From positions 501,127 to 565,126 of the forward strand of contig RHPI01002438.1 in assembly GCA_009103225.1 (NCBI GenBank): a stretch of 64,000 nt of DNA, given 5' to 3'. The first letter of the stretch is position 1; every line of letters begins with the position of its first letter. The position numbers and the translations under genes are program-made. The notes under the pieces were generated by a model. The model was not told the origin of the DNA and did not search any database. It was given only the letters and a program-made list of their open reading frames with translations. This DNA is from Chlorokybus atmophyticus (taxonomy: Eukaryota > Streptophyta > Chlorokybophyceae > Chlorokybales > Chlorokybaceae). Positions 37,776 to 50,249 of the stretch are shown one piece after another.

Positions 37776-40700
37776 ATGGCCCCGGAGGACGCTGGGGCCG
37801 GGGCGGCGGCTGCGGCGGCGTCAGGAACGAGGTGAACGTTGTTCAGTGTTGTTTTCTGCGCGCTAGTCTGTTTGTGAAACAGGACCGCCAGCATCATCTT
37901 CCTTGGATCTGGTCAGAACGGCCCTGCACGGTTAGGGTTTGCTCGCAGCAGCATGAAGCTGTCCGCACTATCACTTTTGTTGGCGAGATGTGTGACAATT
38001 GTGCCTAAGCTTCAGTCTTGACAGACGCAGTATCCGTTCAGCTGCCGAAATAGCTCGTGGTGTAGGTGTAAAACTTGATCGTACACTGCCCAAGTGCTAG
38101 CCACGGCCAGCGTTCGCTTGCTGCATAGCCCAATTTGCAAGTTGTGTGACTTTCAGCTGTTTCAGTGATTGCTGGCTGGTGGTGGGCAATAAACAGTCGC
38201 TCAAGGGCAGCTATGCTTGGTGGCTTTGGGGTAACTTGCAGTTCATGAAGCAATGTGGTGCAGATCACCGCAGGGTTGTACATTTGTTAGGTAGATGGTA
38301 GCAACTTTGCTACAAACTGAATCAGGTGTTTAGTTGTCAGTCTGCATACTGTTGGGATTGTGGTGAAGTCAACCAAGTCATCAACACTTGGTGTTAGTGG
38401 CATTGCCCGTGAGGTGTCGTGTTGTGCTTGCGAATGCAGTCCTTATGGTGCGTTGTGCAGGGCAAACAGGAGAATACAACATACACGCGAGGAGCTCTTG
38501 TCGCTAGGAAAACGGGCAGCTTGCCAGCAGTGTCCACCCGGACTGGACACAAGCATTTTCAAGTAAGTCATGGACCTTGTCACATATGCCTGCCATGAAA
38601 GTGTTCCGTATGCTGTCCACTTTATCATGCTGGGATGAGCAACACCGTGATTGACAACTGTGGCTGCTGCCGTTGCTACGCGCAGAGAGTTGTCATCACG
38701 AGATGCGCAAGATGTTTGGCTTGGAACTGGGCGAGTGCCTGCCAGGTACGTGCGTGTTGCATAGTGCAGATTAGAGCAGTCCATGTCGCTATTAGGGGAG
38801 CGGTCTATTTGGTCTAGGCGCCCATTCCTCGTTTGTTCCATGGGTCAGTCATTCCCTTTCAGCCCGCTCTCTATATTGTGATGATGACTGAGGCCGATTG
38901 AAACGGGCAGCAGTCGAGGGCTGCTCTCAACTAGTTGAGCTTTGCTTGGGTTGCAAGTCCTGACTATTGTCGTTTTTTTGTTCCGCAGTGAACCCCGTCA
39001 GGCGGAAGTTATTCCGGCATGGCGACGAAAGGACGTGCCTCGTGAGAATGGAGATGTGGACTCGGTTCTCGCAGGTTACGAGCCACGCTCTTGGGATCGT
39101 GAAGCTGGCAAGGACCGTCCAGTTCTGGGCAGGCCACTCGTCCAAGGGCCGCCGGTTGGCGCACGGGATTTTGACAGCGCAGGCGGCCAAATACGAGTAG
39201 CGCAGTTTGGCAGCCGCAGTTTGTCGAGCAGAGACAGCGGTGAGCAATGCTGGTGATGCCCCTTTTCCTTACTGTACACTTCATCGCTTAAGTGGTATGC
39301 TTCATGCACTTTGCAGTGCAAAGCTATATGCACAAGCTATGTGCATAAGCGTTTGCCAACTCTTAATGGAACTTTATCCATGGTATGTTTGTTGGATGCC
39401 AGGAGATTCTTTGCTGTTCAGCCCTCCAAAGAGCATGCTGTCGTCGTCTCCTGCATCCTTGCGACCACGCTGGGGTCAGGATGAACGGCCAACCATGCGC
39501 GCTGTTAACGGAACCGGTGAATACTCGCCGCCACGAGGGCGTGGAAGGGGAATGCCATTGCGCGCTGAACGCCATTCGGTATGCTCACAATGTAACCATA
39601 GACAAGCTGCGCATGCTCAGTGCTTACGATTGGCCACTGACAGCTGGATGTTCCGCGACGCCCTCGTGTTGATGACGGCCCCGTCGCTTTTGCTGGTAGA
39701 GGTGGTCGCCCGACAATGCCTGGTGCCAGGGTGCCTCGTGATAGTGCGGAACGGGAGTGGGACAGGGATAAGGACCGTTTTGGGCCAAGCAGTTGGGATC
39801 AATCACGCGAGTATGATAGGGACTGGGACCGTGGGGGCTCACACGAGAAGCCAGCATGGAAACCAGAGTGGGACCGTGTTGATGCAGGCTTAGATGGGGC
39901 AGCAGAGCAATCTGCGCAAAACCGCAAAGGTATTCAAGAGGAAGCTAGAGCTTTAACCAACATCGTGGATGGCAGGCTACAGCTGGGATTGGTTGTTGTC
40001 TAACACATCCTCTCACCAACCTGTTGCACATGGCAGAGGCGTTTGAAGCAGAACTGGCGAGGTATCGAGAACAGGCACACCGTGAACGCAACACAGCATC
40101 ATCATCAAAGCCGGACACAGCCAAGCCTGATGATAGAGCAGATGTCAAACAAGCTCAGGCCAGTGCTCCCGTTGAGGTGCGCAAGCCAAATTACATTGAC
40201 GCATGACCGTTGCTTACCAACCAGTTGCAGGTGCTGACACTGCTTTTGCAGATCCAGCAGGCAGATACACCTCAGAAACAAAAACAGGAAGATGGTGCTG
40301 GCAGTGTCCCACAACGTGCTGCCTCGCCGTGGAATGTAGATAAGCTGTTTGACCCGTCGGCAGGTCTTTCTTCACTTCTAGGCATAGGTTCTGGAAGCCC
40401 TGCACCAAGCCAGGTGCGCACAGCATGGATGTTTGCGGAACACGTGTTTAAGCAGGGAAACTGGTTGCTAATTAGCATTGGCGCAGGATGAGACCCGAAG
40501 CGCTGACGAAGTTGACGGGGGCAGCGAAAGTGGACTGTCCAAGTTTGCCCGATGGTTCAAGCAGGATAGTAAGTTGGATTGTGGTGTGAGTTTGCTGGTT
40601 GCTACAGTTTGTCAGGTTGCTGGCCTCTGGCAACCTGCCTGGCGACTTGCACGGACCCCTATGATAGGGTATGACCCTTCTTGTTGCATTGTCAGGTTCA

Positions 40701-42350
40701 GCAGAGCAGTCAAGCTCAGCAGCACCTCCTGAAAAGGGCAAGTCAAGGGCATCCCCAGCATTAGAGGTTGCAGTTCCAGCACCCACACAAACTGGACAGT
40801 CGCGGCTATTCGCTCTGTTTCAAAACATGGGAGCCACCAGCGCTTCAGCAACACCTCCAGCCTCCACCACCCCGCCACTACCTGTGGCTGGTGGGAACGT
40901 GTTGTCATTGGATGAGCTGGAACGCTCCCTGTCATCGCAAGCGGACGACAGCCGTGGCAACAAAGCGGGCGCAACACAGCAGCAGTACAGTGAGAGTTTA
41001 AGATCGCCTTCTGGCGGCCTGGCAGAGATGTTTCGCAAGGCGGCGGAAACGCCACCGCCATCACAGGCGGAACAAACAGCCCCGCCAGCTTCATTGCCAG
41101 GCGTGCCCGCAAACTTCAGGACGCTTGATGACATCGAGCGCGACCACTACAAGGAGCAGGACCGCATGCCGGTTGGACCGCCTCAAGCTGCAGGGGCAGC
41201 TGCACAGCATCTGCTGTCGCTGCTTGCAAGCGCTGGAGCCCGCCAGCAAAGCCCCGCACCTCAGCTCAACCTTCCGCCAGAGCTGACCGGCGCAGCGCCG
41301 CTTTCTGCCGGGCGTGCAGACGAACGCGTTGCTCCTGGCAAGGCAGCGAAAGCACGGGTAGGTTCTGCAGGGGGAAAGGAAGGGCGACCCCAAGCCGCCA
41401 CGGCCCAGCCTAGGAAGGGTTACCCCCAAGGAGGCGACCCGGCATTGTCTGGTGTGGGCTTGGATGCAATGGATGCAAACCTTCTGTCTTCATTTGCTGG
41501 CAGCGGACCACTGCAAGAGCCACCGCGCGTGCCAAGCAGGCAGAACGAGCGGCCACCGTCACGGTTGACTGCTTACATGGAGCAGCAGTTGCCTGACACG
41601 CTCATTCCAGATGTATGGCCAGGGAACGGCCGCATGTCCAGTCAGTTTGAGGCGCCGCCGCAGCGAGCTAATGGGCCGCCCCGAGTCTCACCTGCATCGT
41701 TCTCAATGGATGGGCTTTTCATGCGCGGCAACGAGGTGGTCGACTTTCCTCAGCAGTTCGTGCAGCAAGAGCGCCACAGGCGACGAGCTTCCTTTGACGA
41801 GCAGAACCTCTTCCAGACTGCGGGCTTGCAGGGCTACCAGGCCCCACCTCCAGCTTACGAGGACAAGTTCCAACGTAACAAGTACCCGCAAGATGCTGCT
41901 GTACTCAACAACCAGTATTCTCACCTCCAGTACCCCAACCCTGCCTATGCACCCTCGGCACAACCTCCTCCCCAGTTCTTTCAAAGCCCCAATGTCCCGC
42001 CCATGCGAAGCGCCAACATGGGCTTCTTCAACGGGCCGGCGCCCCCGCAATACATGCCTCCACAGGCGCAGTACATGCCACCGCCTCCGCCCGTGCACGG
42101 CGGGTTCCCCGGCCAACGCAGCCACCATCAGGGGTTCACGCCTCCACCCTTCGTCCAGCAGCAGCAGCAGGAGCTCGGCTTCAACCCATCCATGCGACAG
42201 TTTGGGGTGGAGAATGCACCGGGCATGGGGCGGCCTCGCCCGGAGTGGTTCGCGGATGGGACGGGACACGGCGGTCCAGCGGGTATGCCGATGCAGATGA
42301 CGGAAGAGATTGAGCGCATGCTGCATGCCGTGCGCCTGCAGCACGGGTAG
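37776..42350 (+). CDS. eIF4E-transporter (4E-T)-like protein, 9 exons
   Basis: Exons 37776-37831, 38461-38562, 38989-39239, 39403-39578, 39644-39929, 40037-40176, 40231-40413, 40487-40568 and 40696-42350 close in phase to 976 residues (human 4E-T 985). The N-terminus reads MAPEDAGAG plus an Ala run, then 'RRIQHTREELLSLG', the place and shape of the eIF4E-binding motif (Y-x4-L-phi), here with His for Tyr. Downstream are 'VIPAWRRKD', Arg/Asp/Trp-rich repeats in exon 5, 'EAFEAELARYREQA', and 'SGLSKFARWFKQD', a 4E-T-like patch. The large last exon is Pro/Gln/Gly-rich and disordered and ends 'PEWFADGTG' ... 'EEIERMLHAVRLQHG'. 4E-T proteins bring eIF4E into P-bodies and repress translation through decapping factors. 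The start of exon 7 could also be 40252, which removes seven residues. Assignment rests on motif order, not on a folded domain. Confidence 0.72.
37932..37940 (+). promoter_or_regulatory. Telo-box-like motif in intron 1 of 4E-T-like gene
   Basis: TTAGGGTTT lies 101 bp into the first intron. It is the same motif class as that at the RBM39-like and COP1 5' ends. Confidence 0.3.
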
Positions 42351-44126
42351 TGCTTGCAGTGTTTTCACTCTTTGTCTTGCCATGAATGCAGACAGTAGCC
42401 ACATGCGAGTGCAGCCTTCATGTAGTGTTGTATGGTAGCTAGCATCAGTACCCAACAGCATCATCGTCACCAGTGGTAGGCGATTTTGTTAGGTTTGTAT
42501 AGAACTGTATGTTTGTAGGTGCAGGTCAGTTATGTCAGGGTGCCCTGTGTAGCGTTGGGCAACAAGCAGTTGAACACAGGAATGACCCACTAACGCAATT
42601 CCCTGCTTGGTAGCAGTAGTTCTTCAGTGTGATTCGGTTTGTTAGGCTTGCAGTGTTTGCAGCCACAGTTGGAGTTGGTGGCCTGAAGTGAAGTTTGTGT
42701 GATGTCAGCCTTGCTGAATGGAGTCCAACTGGTGGGTGTTGCTGATATACATCAAATGCAGGACATGCATGCGCATGCACAACGTGTCCAGTCAGCACGC
42801 AGCAACACATGCAAGGTGTCGTACAAATGACATCTAGTTGACCACCGGGCTACAACTAGCACACTAATCTACTGCCTCTACCCGGTTAGACATGCAGCAG
42901 TCAGTATGCTTGTGACAGCATCTTTCGCTGGTGGCAGACTGTGCTATAGCGTGTAGTTCTGGGCCTCAAAATTACACAATTTGGTGCGCTGTGTTGATGT
43001 CTTTGAGTTAGTTGCAGCCCACGCAGCTGGGGTCAGGTTGCTGAAGTGTATTTTATTTGCATGACAGTGCTTACACTAAGTGCGCAACCCTGCATGCGTG
43101 TATGCCTTGGCAGTGGCTGTCACTCTGTTGATTGCATAGCTCGCATAGGTTGGATAAAACTGAGCGCGGTTCTTGCCATTAAGTCTTAAACATTGTATAA
43201 GAACTGGTACGCTAGGTAGGCTGCATGCAAGTGTCACACGCATGTCATGGCAACGTGTCAAGCTCATGCCGCACGCAAGTTCACCGCCCATACTCCATCA
43301 TAGTTAACCACCGGGCTGTCTACCACGCTACCTAGCACACTACCTACCCCGTTAGCCATAGCAGCATGCATGTCAGTCAATCACCTGCATGGGTGCAGTT
43401 CACAGCGTCAGACACGGCGAGCTCAGCGGTTGACACAAGCAGTTAGCAGTGTGCGCATGCAGCATCCCCGCCCCTCCCTCTCTCCCCCCCCTCCCACTCT
43501 CCCTCTCCTCTCCGCCCCTCTCCTCCCCCACATCCTCCCTCTCCGCTGCGTTGGCAGTCGCATGGCGCTGTAACCCTTGGTGCTGCGCACCGAGCAGGGC
43601 ACTTCTGCCCCGCCCCTCCTCCCGGCCCTTGTGCAGGGCCCTTCCCCTCGTCTTCAGCGCTCACTGGTCGCTGTCATTCGCACCGCCGGCGGTAGCAGTG
43701 CTGCTGCTGCTGGCAGTTCGGCAGTCTGGTACCGCTGGCAGTTAGGTGCTGCTGGTGGGGCTGGTCTTCTCCTCCGTCCGCACGGCCAAGCCGCCTTACC
43801 AGGCAGCCTGCTCCCCGCGCACTTGATGCTGTTGCTGCGTCTTCAGTGATGGCGCTGTCGTTGCCACGATGCCTGCAGTGTGCAGTGGTGGCATCCTAAC
43901 ATACAGTGCGTGAAAACAGCAATGCAAAACGGAGCTGCATCCCGGACACACCCGCTGTGGTGGCGGTCGCAAGATGCAGCTTGGCAAGCCATCAGGCGCA
44001 AACCATGCAGCCTGGTTGTGCCATTCAAGCAGCAGTTAGCATGCTATGCAGTACAAGGACAATGCACAACCATCCACATGAGCTGCGCCGTCACAACACA
44101 TTCATGTGCGAAAACCACAGCAACTC
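42351..44126. other. Intergenic spacer with repeat fragments
   Basis: Two diverged copies of an about 60-bp sequence containing ACCACCGGGCT and GCACACTA motifs lie near 42840-42900 and 43308-43365. A strong C/T-rich stretch spans about 43465-43545. No coding exon is supported. Confidence 0.45.
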
Positions 44127-45484
44127 TCAAACGCTCTCAACACCGACATGTAACCGTTCTTCCTGCTGTCCATATTTCCCCCATCCCCTCTCACCACCAG
44201 CCTCCCTCCCATCCCCCGGATCTAATCTCCTCAACAACTTCCCAATCGGATAGAAGAAGAAGCTGACCGGTAAGTACTTCACGAAGCGGTACCAAGGGCG
44301 GTAAGGCAGCGCGAGGCAGTGCAGGTGGAGGTGAGGGACACTGTACCACGGAGGCGCGTGGAAACCGAAACGCTGAGGGGCGCCGGGGGCGTCGCGGGAG
44401 AGGAGGGAACGACCCACCTATATGGGATGATATGTTGGGTGTTGGTTAGTGGGTGGTGGGTGGGGGTTGGTGTGTGTAGGCAGCAATGCGCGAAGACGGT
44501 GTTAGTGTCGTGCGTGCTCGTGTAAGAGTAAGAGAGAGAGAATGAGACACCTCGTGCATGCGGCGGGCCAAGGCGAAGTCGGACTCGCTGCGCTTGAGAT
44601 CGCGGACGTGACGGATGTGGGACACCGGAACAACCTGTGTGACAACAACTGTCTCTTCGCTGTGTGTGCGCAAGCACACAGCACATAAGCAGGCAATGTG
44701 GTGCGATGCGGTGACTCGGGCATTGTACCGATGTGTGTGGATGGCAGTGAAGTGTTTTTGTGAACATGATAAATGACACAAACGCGTCATCAACAGCGCT
44801 GAATGAATCTGTTTAGCAGCTGGAGTCGATCAATCCAAACTTGCGCAAGTCAAGTTTCATTAGCTGATGGTTCGCCACTAGCGGGCTTCACTATATCTGA
44901 TGCAACGTGAGACAATGACGTCACTGGCATAGACCACCAATAACAACTCTACTATAGAAATGAAGGCATCTCCCAATCCTGGTACTCTGCACAGACTGCT
45001 CCACTTATGCTGTGTGGGTTCATCGCTAGCTCTGCTTCTGGAGAAATTGTTTGAGCGCAGGTACTTTTCTAGCTGCTTACTACTAAACAGTGCTTGTTTA
45101 GCTGCTTCATCATCAGATAGTAGAGCGCACTCGAGCTTGTATTGTGAAGCCAATCAACACACTACTCAGCATGGTTCCGTGCGTTTTCCACACCTGGTAG
45201 TGCTTTCGTGCGGCCGGCGATCTGTCCTCGAAAGCGACAACCAGCTCGTCCCGGTAGAGCACGCGCGAGGTGAGGCGGCCCACACCCACACCCACACCTA
45301 CACCCACCCCCACCCCGCCCCCTTCCACGCCGCCCTCGCCTCCTCCTCCTGCGCTAACCGCTGCGCTCACGATAGCGCAGAAGGGGCAACCCGCCCGCGG
45401 CGCTCTCCCACCACCGCCGCTGCCGCTGCTGCCGCCGCCGCCCATGGACGTCCACCCGTCCACCCACAAGCAACGGGGCCTCAT
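44127..45484 (-). CDS. HINT-type HIT-domain nucleotide hydrolase
   Basis: Minus exons 45484-45194, 44634-44551 and 44417-44127 close in phase to 221 residues. 'GCPFCAIV' is the family's Cys-x-x-Cys start, followed after a Gly/Val-rich insertion by 'VLYRDELVVAFEDRSPAARKHYQVVPVSHI'-type sequence across the first splice. The catalytic histidine triad is 'SVPHLHLHCLALP' in exon 3, preceded by 'RFGFHAPPWY'. The GFHxPPxxSVxHLHLH arrangement is that of the HINT3-like branch, whose members hydrolyse adenosine phosphoramidates. The Gly/Val run (GGGGEGG, then GVGVGV) is coded by a CACCCA-type microsatellite and is probably variable. A hydrophobic stretch 'LPVSFFFYPIGKLL' follows the triad; whether the frame continues to 44127 or splices at 44268 is not settled. 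Start Met at 45484 is the first convenient ATG; others upstream are possible. Confidence 0.8.
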
Positions 45485-46792
45485 GCACAGGGACGCCTCT
45501 CTCCAGGCGGCGGCGGCGGCGGCGGACGTCGTGGATTGCGTCAGACAGAGGTGTAGTAGCAGTTGATACAAGGCAACACGCTTTCTGCTGCTGTTGATGC
45601 GTGGCGTGGAGGTGAGACTTTGAGCTTGCAGCAACAGCACCCAATGTGGTGGCTAACTACCTCCACCCGGGCATGGTGTGTTGACGGTGTCGCGGTTGTT
45701 GGGGAGAATGCAACTGTATGACGGGCAATGCTGCACGCATTTGGCAGATGTAATGTGTGCAAAAATGCGCATGTGCGTGCGCGCATTCGTGCGCGTGTTT
45801 GTGTGTGCGTGTCTGCCTGCCGTGCACGTGCGTGTGTGCCCACACAACCGTGCGCATGCATGGAAAGCAGGGAAGGGGTGCGTTGAAAACAGAGGCCAGG
45901 AGCTGAAGTTTCGATCCAGACAGCTTCGCGCACACGCACAGCCACACGTACGCACTCGCTATGCTGAGTGCCTCTGTATGTCTTAGCTAGGACTTGCATG
46001 ATCCTGCATGTTGTATACTAGAGCGCACATATGCGCGCAAGCGCGAGCAGGCACGCCCACAGCGAATTGCGATGTAGGCTCTCCCAGCCGAGTGCAGCTT
46101 CCTTGTTACGTTGTGATTGGAATGGGTCAGCAACTTGCTGCGTTCACCCGTTCATTGTTGTTGTGGGGATACTGCGTCGCCATTGATATGATAGCGCTGG
46201 ACATGAGCAACATCTGCTTCATGCGCTGACATTGCTAGTCAAGCACTGCTAAACAAGTTTGCCGACGGCCTCAGGCGCAATCAAACCACTGTCCAACGCG
46301 CATGCGATCTCTTACTGCAATGGTAATCAAGCCTTCCCTGTCCAAGCACTCGCTCACTCTGACACAGTGTCTGTTGAACCATCGAACAGTCACTCTCTCT
46401 CACCTTGTGTGTTGCGGTCACTGACGGTCATCAACCATACCAACAACAAAATCGAGAAACATTTCTTAAAGCGGGGCTCAGGTGTGGCAAAGGTGTGGAT
46501 AACATGGTCTGTGGGTCAGTCGGCTGAGCCCTTCTACACAAAGGCGGCAACCTTAGAGTTCAAGCTAACTGTGACTGTGCAATACATATGCGCGCACTCG
46601 TGTGTGCACGCGCGCGCGTACATATGCATAGATTCTCCCCCCGTTGTGCAGCGTAATCTAACGGTTGGCAACCTATGCACCAGTATAAAATAGCGGCTCA
46701 ATTGGGTTAGAATAACTTTTAACCTCTTAAAGTGGAAGTGGAGTCTTCGAAAAAGAAGCTAGTAGCAACATAAATAATTAGCGATCCGATTT
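45485..46792. other. Intergenic spacer
   Basis: No exon is supported. GCGTGTGCGT-type alternating purine-pyrimidine tracts occur near 45765-45845. Nothing else recognised. Confidence 0.45.
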
Positions 46793-46800
46793 AAAAAAAA
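46793..46800 (-). terminator. RNA polymerase III terminator
   Basis: On the minus strand a run of eight T directly follows the tRNA discriminator base, a standard Pol III stop signal. Confidence 0.85.
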
Positions 46801-46874
46801 CGGGAAAAACGGGAGTTGAACCCGCGACCCCTGGCGTGACAAGCCAGTACTCTAACCAGCTAAGCTATTTCCCC
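46801..46874 (-). tRNA. tRNA-Asp(GTC)
   Basis: A 74-nt cloverleaf is read on the minus strand. The acceptor stem GGGGAAA pairs with TTTTCCC (one G-T), the D stem is GCTT/GAGT, the anticodon stem CTGGC/GCCAG with loop TTGTCAC (anticodon GTC, reading GAC/GAT), the variable loop five nt, and the T arm GCGGG-TTCAACT-CCCGT. The discriminator is G73. The A box TAGCTTAGCTGG and B box GGTTCAACTCC are perfect internal promoters. There is no intron and no encoded CCA, as expected for a eukaryotic nuclear gene. Confidence 0.96.
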
Positions 46875-48490
46875 TCTAATATACGATAGTCTTGCATATG
46901 TATGTGCGTGCGCACGGGGGGGCGCGCAAATGTGGCGCAGCAGGGTGGCTTGGCAATCCTGGCATAGAAGGTGTGACGGCCATTGTGAGACGTAGGGCGT
47001 CTGGCAGAACAGTTGTTTTGTTGTTGCGGACATGAGTGAGTACCGAGGGGGAGGGACACCTCAAGACAAGATCCAACAGATGCGCGCGGGAGATAGACGC
47101 ACGCAGAAAGGGGAGAAACACAGCCGCAGTTGTCGCAACGGCAAGCCAGCATCCAACTCATCTGCTGCCTCTGTGGCAGAGGCCTTTGAACCTATATACC
47201 TATAGTCTGTGCACGGCACACTTGTGTCATTGTTTGAACAGCTGCTAAAAGGTATGCACCCACGCCGCCGCTGCAGCTAGCATGCATGCAGTCACTGCTA
47301 TAGGAAAGGAGCTATGCGAGAGTACGTTAGCCCAACCCTGTACTAGCAAAGCTAGCCCTCTACCGGCAGCAGCTGGTTGGGGCGTGCACTAGCGGGGGCG
47401 TGTGTGGGCGTCCCGTCTTGCCGCCTGTGTGTGTGAGGCGGAGGCAGGCACTGAGGATCGGGGAGGCGTCCATGGCCATCGCGGGTACACACTGTTTTGC
47501 AGCCACCCTCTGGTAGTGGATGTGTCGGCAAAAGTCGTCAGTGGAGTGGGAGGGGGTTAGAAGTTAAATCTGCACGCAGGAGAGTTGAGATGGTCGGTTC
47601 TGCTTTGGGTGTGCATGCATGTGCGTGTGTGTATACACCAACCGAACCGTTCATCCACGTACTGTACCCGGCGCTGCCTCGGGAAGCACTACACTAGCTT
47701 CCTGTGTTTGACACGTCAAGTTGCAGGCCACATTGAGGATAACGGGGGAGGCGGCGCAGCAGGCGGGAGCTCGCTGGCGCCTGTGGTGTGCAGGCTGAGT
47801 CTGCTGCGCATACAGCAACCAACCAATCAGAGGGTTGGTGCATGTCAGCTGGACATTTACACATAAGCTATGAGGCAGTAGTAGTTTCGGGGCTGGCCAT
47901 GCAGGCAACTCGCAAGGTGCCAAGGCGGCTTCCTGCTGCGTCCAACGCTTTGTTCTGCTGGTTGAGCGTTGTTGTCAAGCAACCTCAGGTGGCAGTATGC
48001 TGGTCACCACGGTGACTGAAGGTGATCATGGACGGGTTGTTGTCTAGAGGAAAAGCGGTGGTAGTCATGTGCCTTCGTGTGCAAGCCACCAGGTGGTTTT
48101 CGACGTTAGTGGTCAGCTTCTGCATGCGTGCTGAAAAGCTTGATTGCTCTGCCAGTGCTGTGACACAGCGTTGCCACGGCAGTGCGACATGTGGCCGTCA
48201 ACAAAGATCGCATTCGGTAGTTGAGCGTGTTGCACCTTCTCGGCCAGAAGGTGCCAGTTGTGCAGTCAAGTCACCTGAACACACCCTTACAACGCTGTAG
48301 CTAACCTTGTTACACGTAGCAAAGTTGCCTTCTCTATGGCTGGTTGCTGGTTGCTCTTTGAGCATCATCCTGTGCAGGCAGTATCCAGCTTGAGCTTGTT
48401 GCGGCCACGGGACTTCTGTGCACATCAAGTACTACGCACCTACACTGCAGACAACTTCAACTGGCAATCCACAGCCTTGGAGGCTACTTT
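46875..48490. other. Intergenic region left of the UBP-like locus
   Basis: I looked for the MATH and USP catalytic domains that should precede the UBP12/USP7-type exons and found none on the plus strand. No other exon is supported. Confidence 0.45.
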
Positions 48491-49045
48491 GCCACGATGA
48501 AGCTAAAAACGGCATTGCAGCTGCTGCAGGAGAGACAAGCCCTCCACATTCAGCTGTGTTTTTCAAGATCTGATGACCGAGCAGCGTGAGCAGATAGCTC
48601 ATTTTGCAACGCAAATGCGCGTGATGCTGTTGGAGAGGCAGCGGGAACATAGCGCGAGACTGGAAGAGCGGCTGCAAGCAATGCATGAGCTGGTGCAGGC
48701 ATCGACTGAACAGGGTGACTGCAATGCTCTGCAGGATGCACACAATTACACGCATTGCAAGAAAAACAAGACGAGCTACAGTGGACTTGGCCACCTCTGA
48801 CGAGCATTTGCCGCAGAAATCTGCCACGGAGCAGCAGAAGCACAATGCGCAAAGGCTTGTTACCTAAGCTTGTGCAGAGTGTTATACAGTCTGTACGGGA
48901 GGAGGGGGCTCAAGTGAGCGCACTGCAGGAGCTCTCACAACTGCAGAAGCTCAACAACTTACTGAGAAAAAAGCTGCAAGCAGACCTTGGTGCTCAGTTG
49001 ACTGACCAGCTGCAAGGCATGCACGCAAAGCAGGTGCAACTGCAG
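48490..49045 (+). other. Coiled-coil coding remnant upstream of UBP-like exons
   Basis: Several plus-strand segments read as heptad-rich helix: 'MKLKTALQLLQERQALHIQ', 'EQREQIAHFATQMRVMLLER', 'ARLEERLQAMHELVQ' and 'LQKLNNLLRKKLQADLGAQL'. They lie in different frames and I could not join all of them with GT-AG introns. The last segment runs without a stop into the first UBP-like exon. It may be a decayed separate gene, or an N-terminal addition to the truncated UBP-like gene. No family was recognised. Confidence 0.4.
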
Positions 49046-50245
49046 GTCGTCAAGTTCAGGAGGCTGAAGAAGCCAAAAGAGGATCAATTCGCACTTGATT
49101 TGTGAGTTTCAACCCCTGTTTGCACAATATCAAGGGACTGCTCCGAAGCTGTTTTAATGCACTGATGCCGCAATGCGAGTGCACAGGTCCAAGCAAGACA
49201 ATTACGCTGATGTCATCAAGAAGCTGGCTTACAAGCTGAAGGTGCCTGACTCTTCAATAGGCTCACTGCCTATGACTGCCATTGGCATTCACCCAAGCCC
49301 AATCCCATCAAGTATTGCACAGTGGACACGCTCATGGACTGGCTGGTTAAAGACAACCAGGTGTGTTTGCTCCATACGTCAGGACTAGAGCTGCAAACCA
49401 TGCCTGTCTCACATTACGAATGCAAATGTACGTTGGACCCCACCTCGATGTTGTTGGAATACAGACAATAGACATTCTTTACCATGGAGTGACAGATACC
49501 CCGCTACCAGCACTTGTAAACTGGAAGATCTTGACACTGTTTATCGCAAAAATCGGGAGGTTCGTCTTGCTCTGTATGGGTGTTACTGCATGTTCTTCTC
49601 GACCAATAAGCTCTGTGCACTGATTCCATTATCCAACAGAGGCAAGTGCTGAGCATTCGGACACCCGAGATAAGCACCATGGGTGATATCGTTGCTGAGT
49701 TGAAAACAATGGTCAGTTGTTCATTACTCCGTGTGCACTGCCCAACTTGCAGGGCGTTGATACCGTACAGAGTGTGTGTCACTTCTTGCATTCTTCATGC
49801 TGCGGTTTGCACCAGATGGACTCCCAGCCGGACACAGAGTTGAGAATTCCACAGATCTGCTGCGGCCAGATCAACAGGGTCTGGCATGAGTTCTCGCCAG
49901 TCTAAAGCTGTGCCGTGAGGTATCTCTTGTGACGTACTAACCCACCGTTGTAGCAGGTGTTCGCACATCATGAAAGAATTGACCACATGTTTTGGACTTT
50001 GCACGCGGAAGAGGTGTGGGCATGACGGCCTTGATGGACCGTAGTAAGGAATTGATGCATTTGCTGCCAACCATTGTGTGATGGTTGGCATGCGCGCCAG
50101 ATCCCGGAAGATGAGAAAACCATGGGCCCCAATGATAGACTGATTCATGTGTGCCACTTCACCAAGGAGGCGCGTACAGACTTGGTGCGTCAAGTGTGAC
50201 GCACGCTCATTGAGTGGCTTACGGTGCAGTCCTGATGGGTTGTGT

Positions 50246-50249
50246 CCTT
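50246..50249. repeat. Left target-site duplication CCTT
   Basis: Matches CCTT at 59112-59115 on the far side of the element. Removing the element and one copy restores a 70-nt GT-AG intron. Confidence 0.75.

Noticed and set aside
41703-42470. 255-codon minus-strand open frame
   Set aside because: Antisense to the Pro/Gln-rich last exon of the 4E-T-like gene; no motifs or splice context.
42840-43365. Pair of diverged about 60-bp similar sequences as a defined transposon
   Set aside because: No terminal repeats, coding capacity or target duplication; noted only as repeat fragments.
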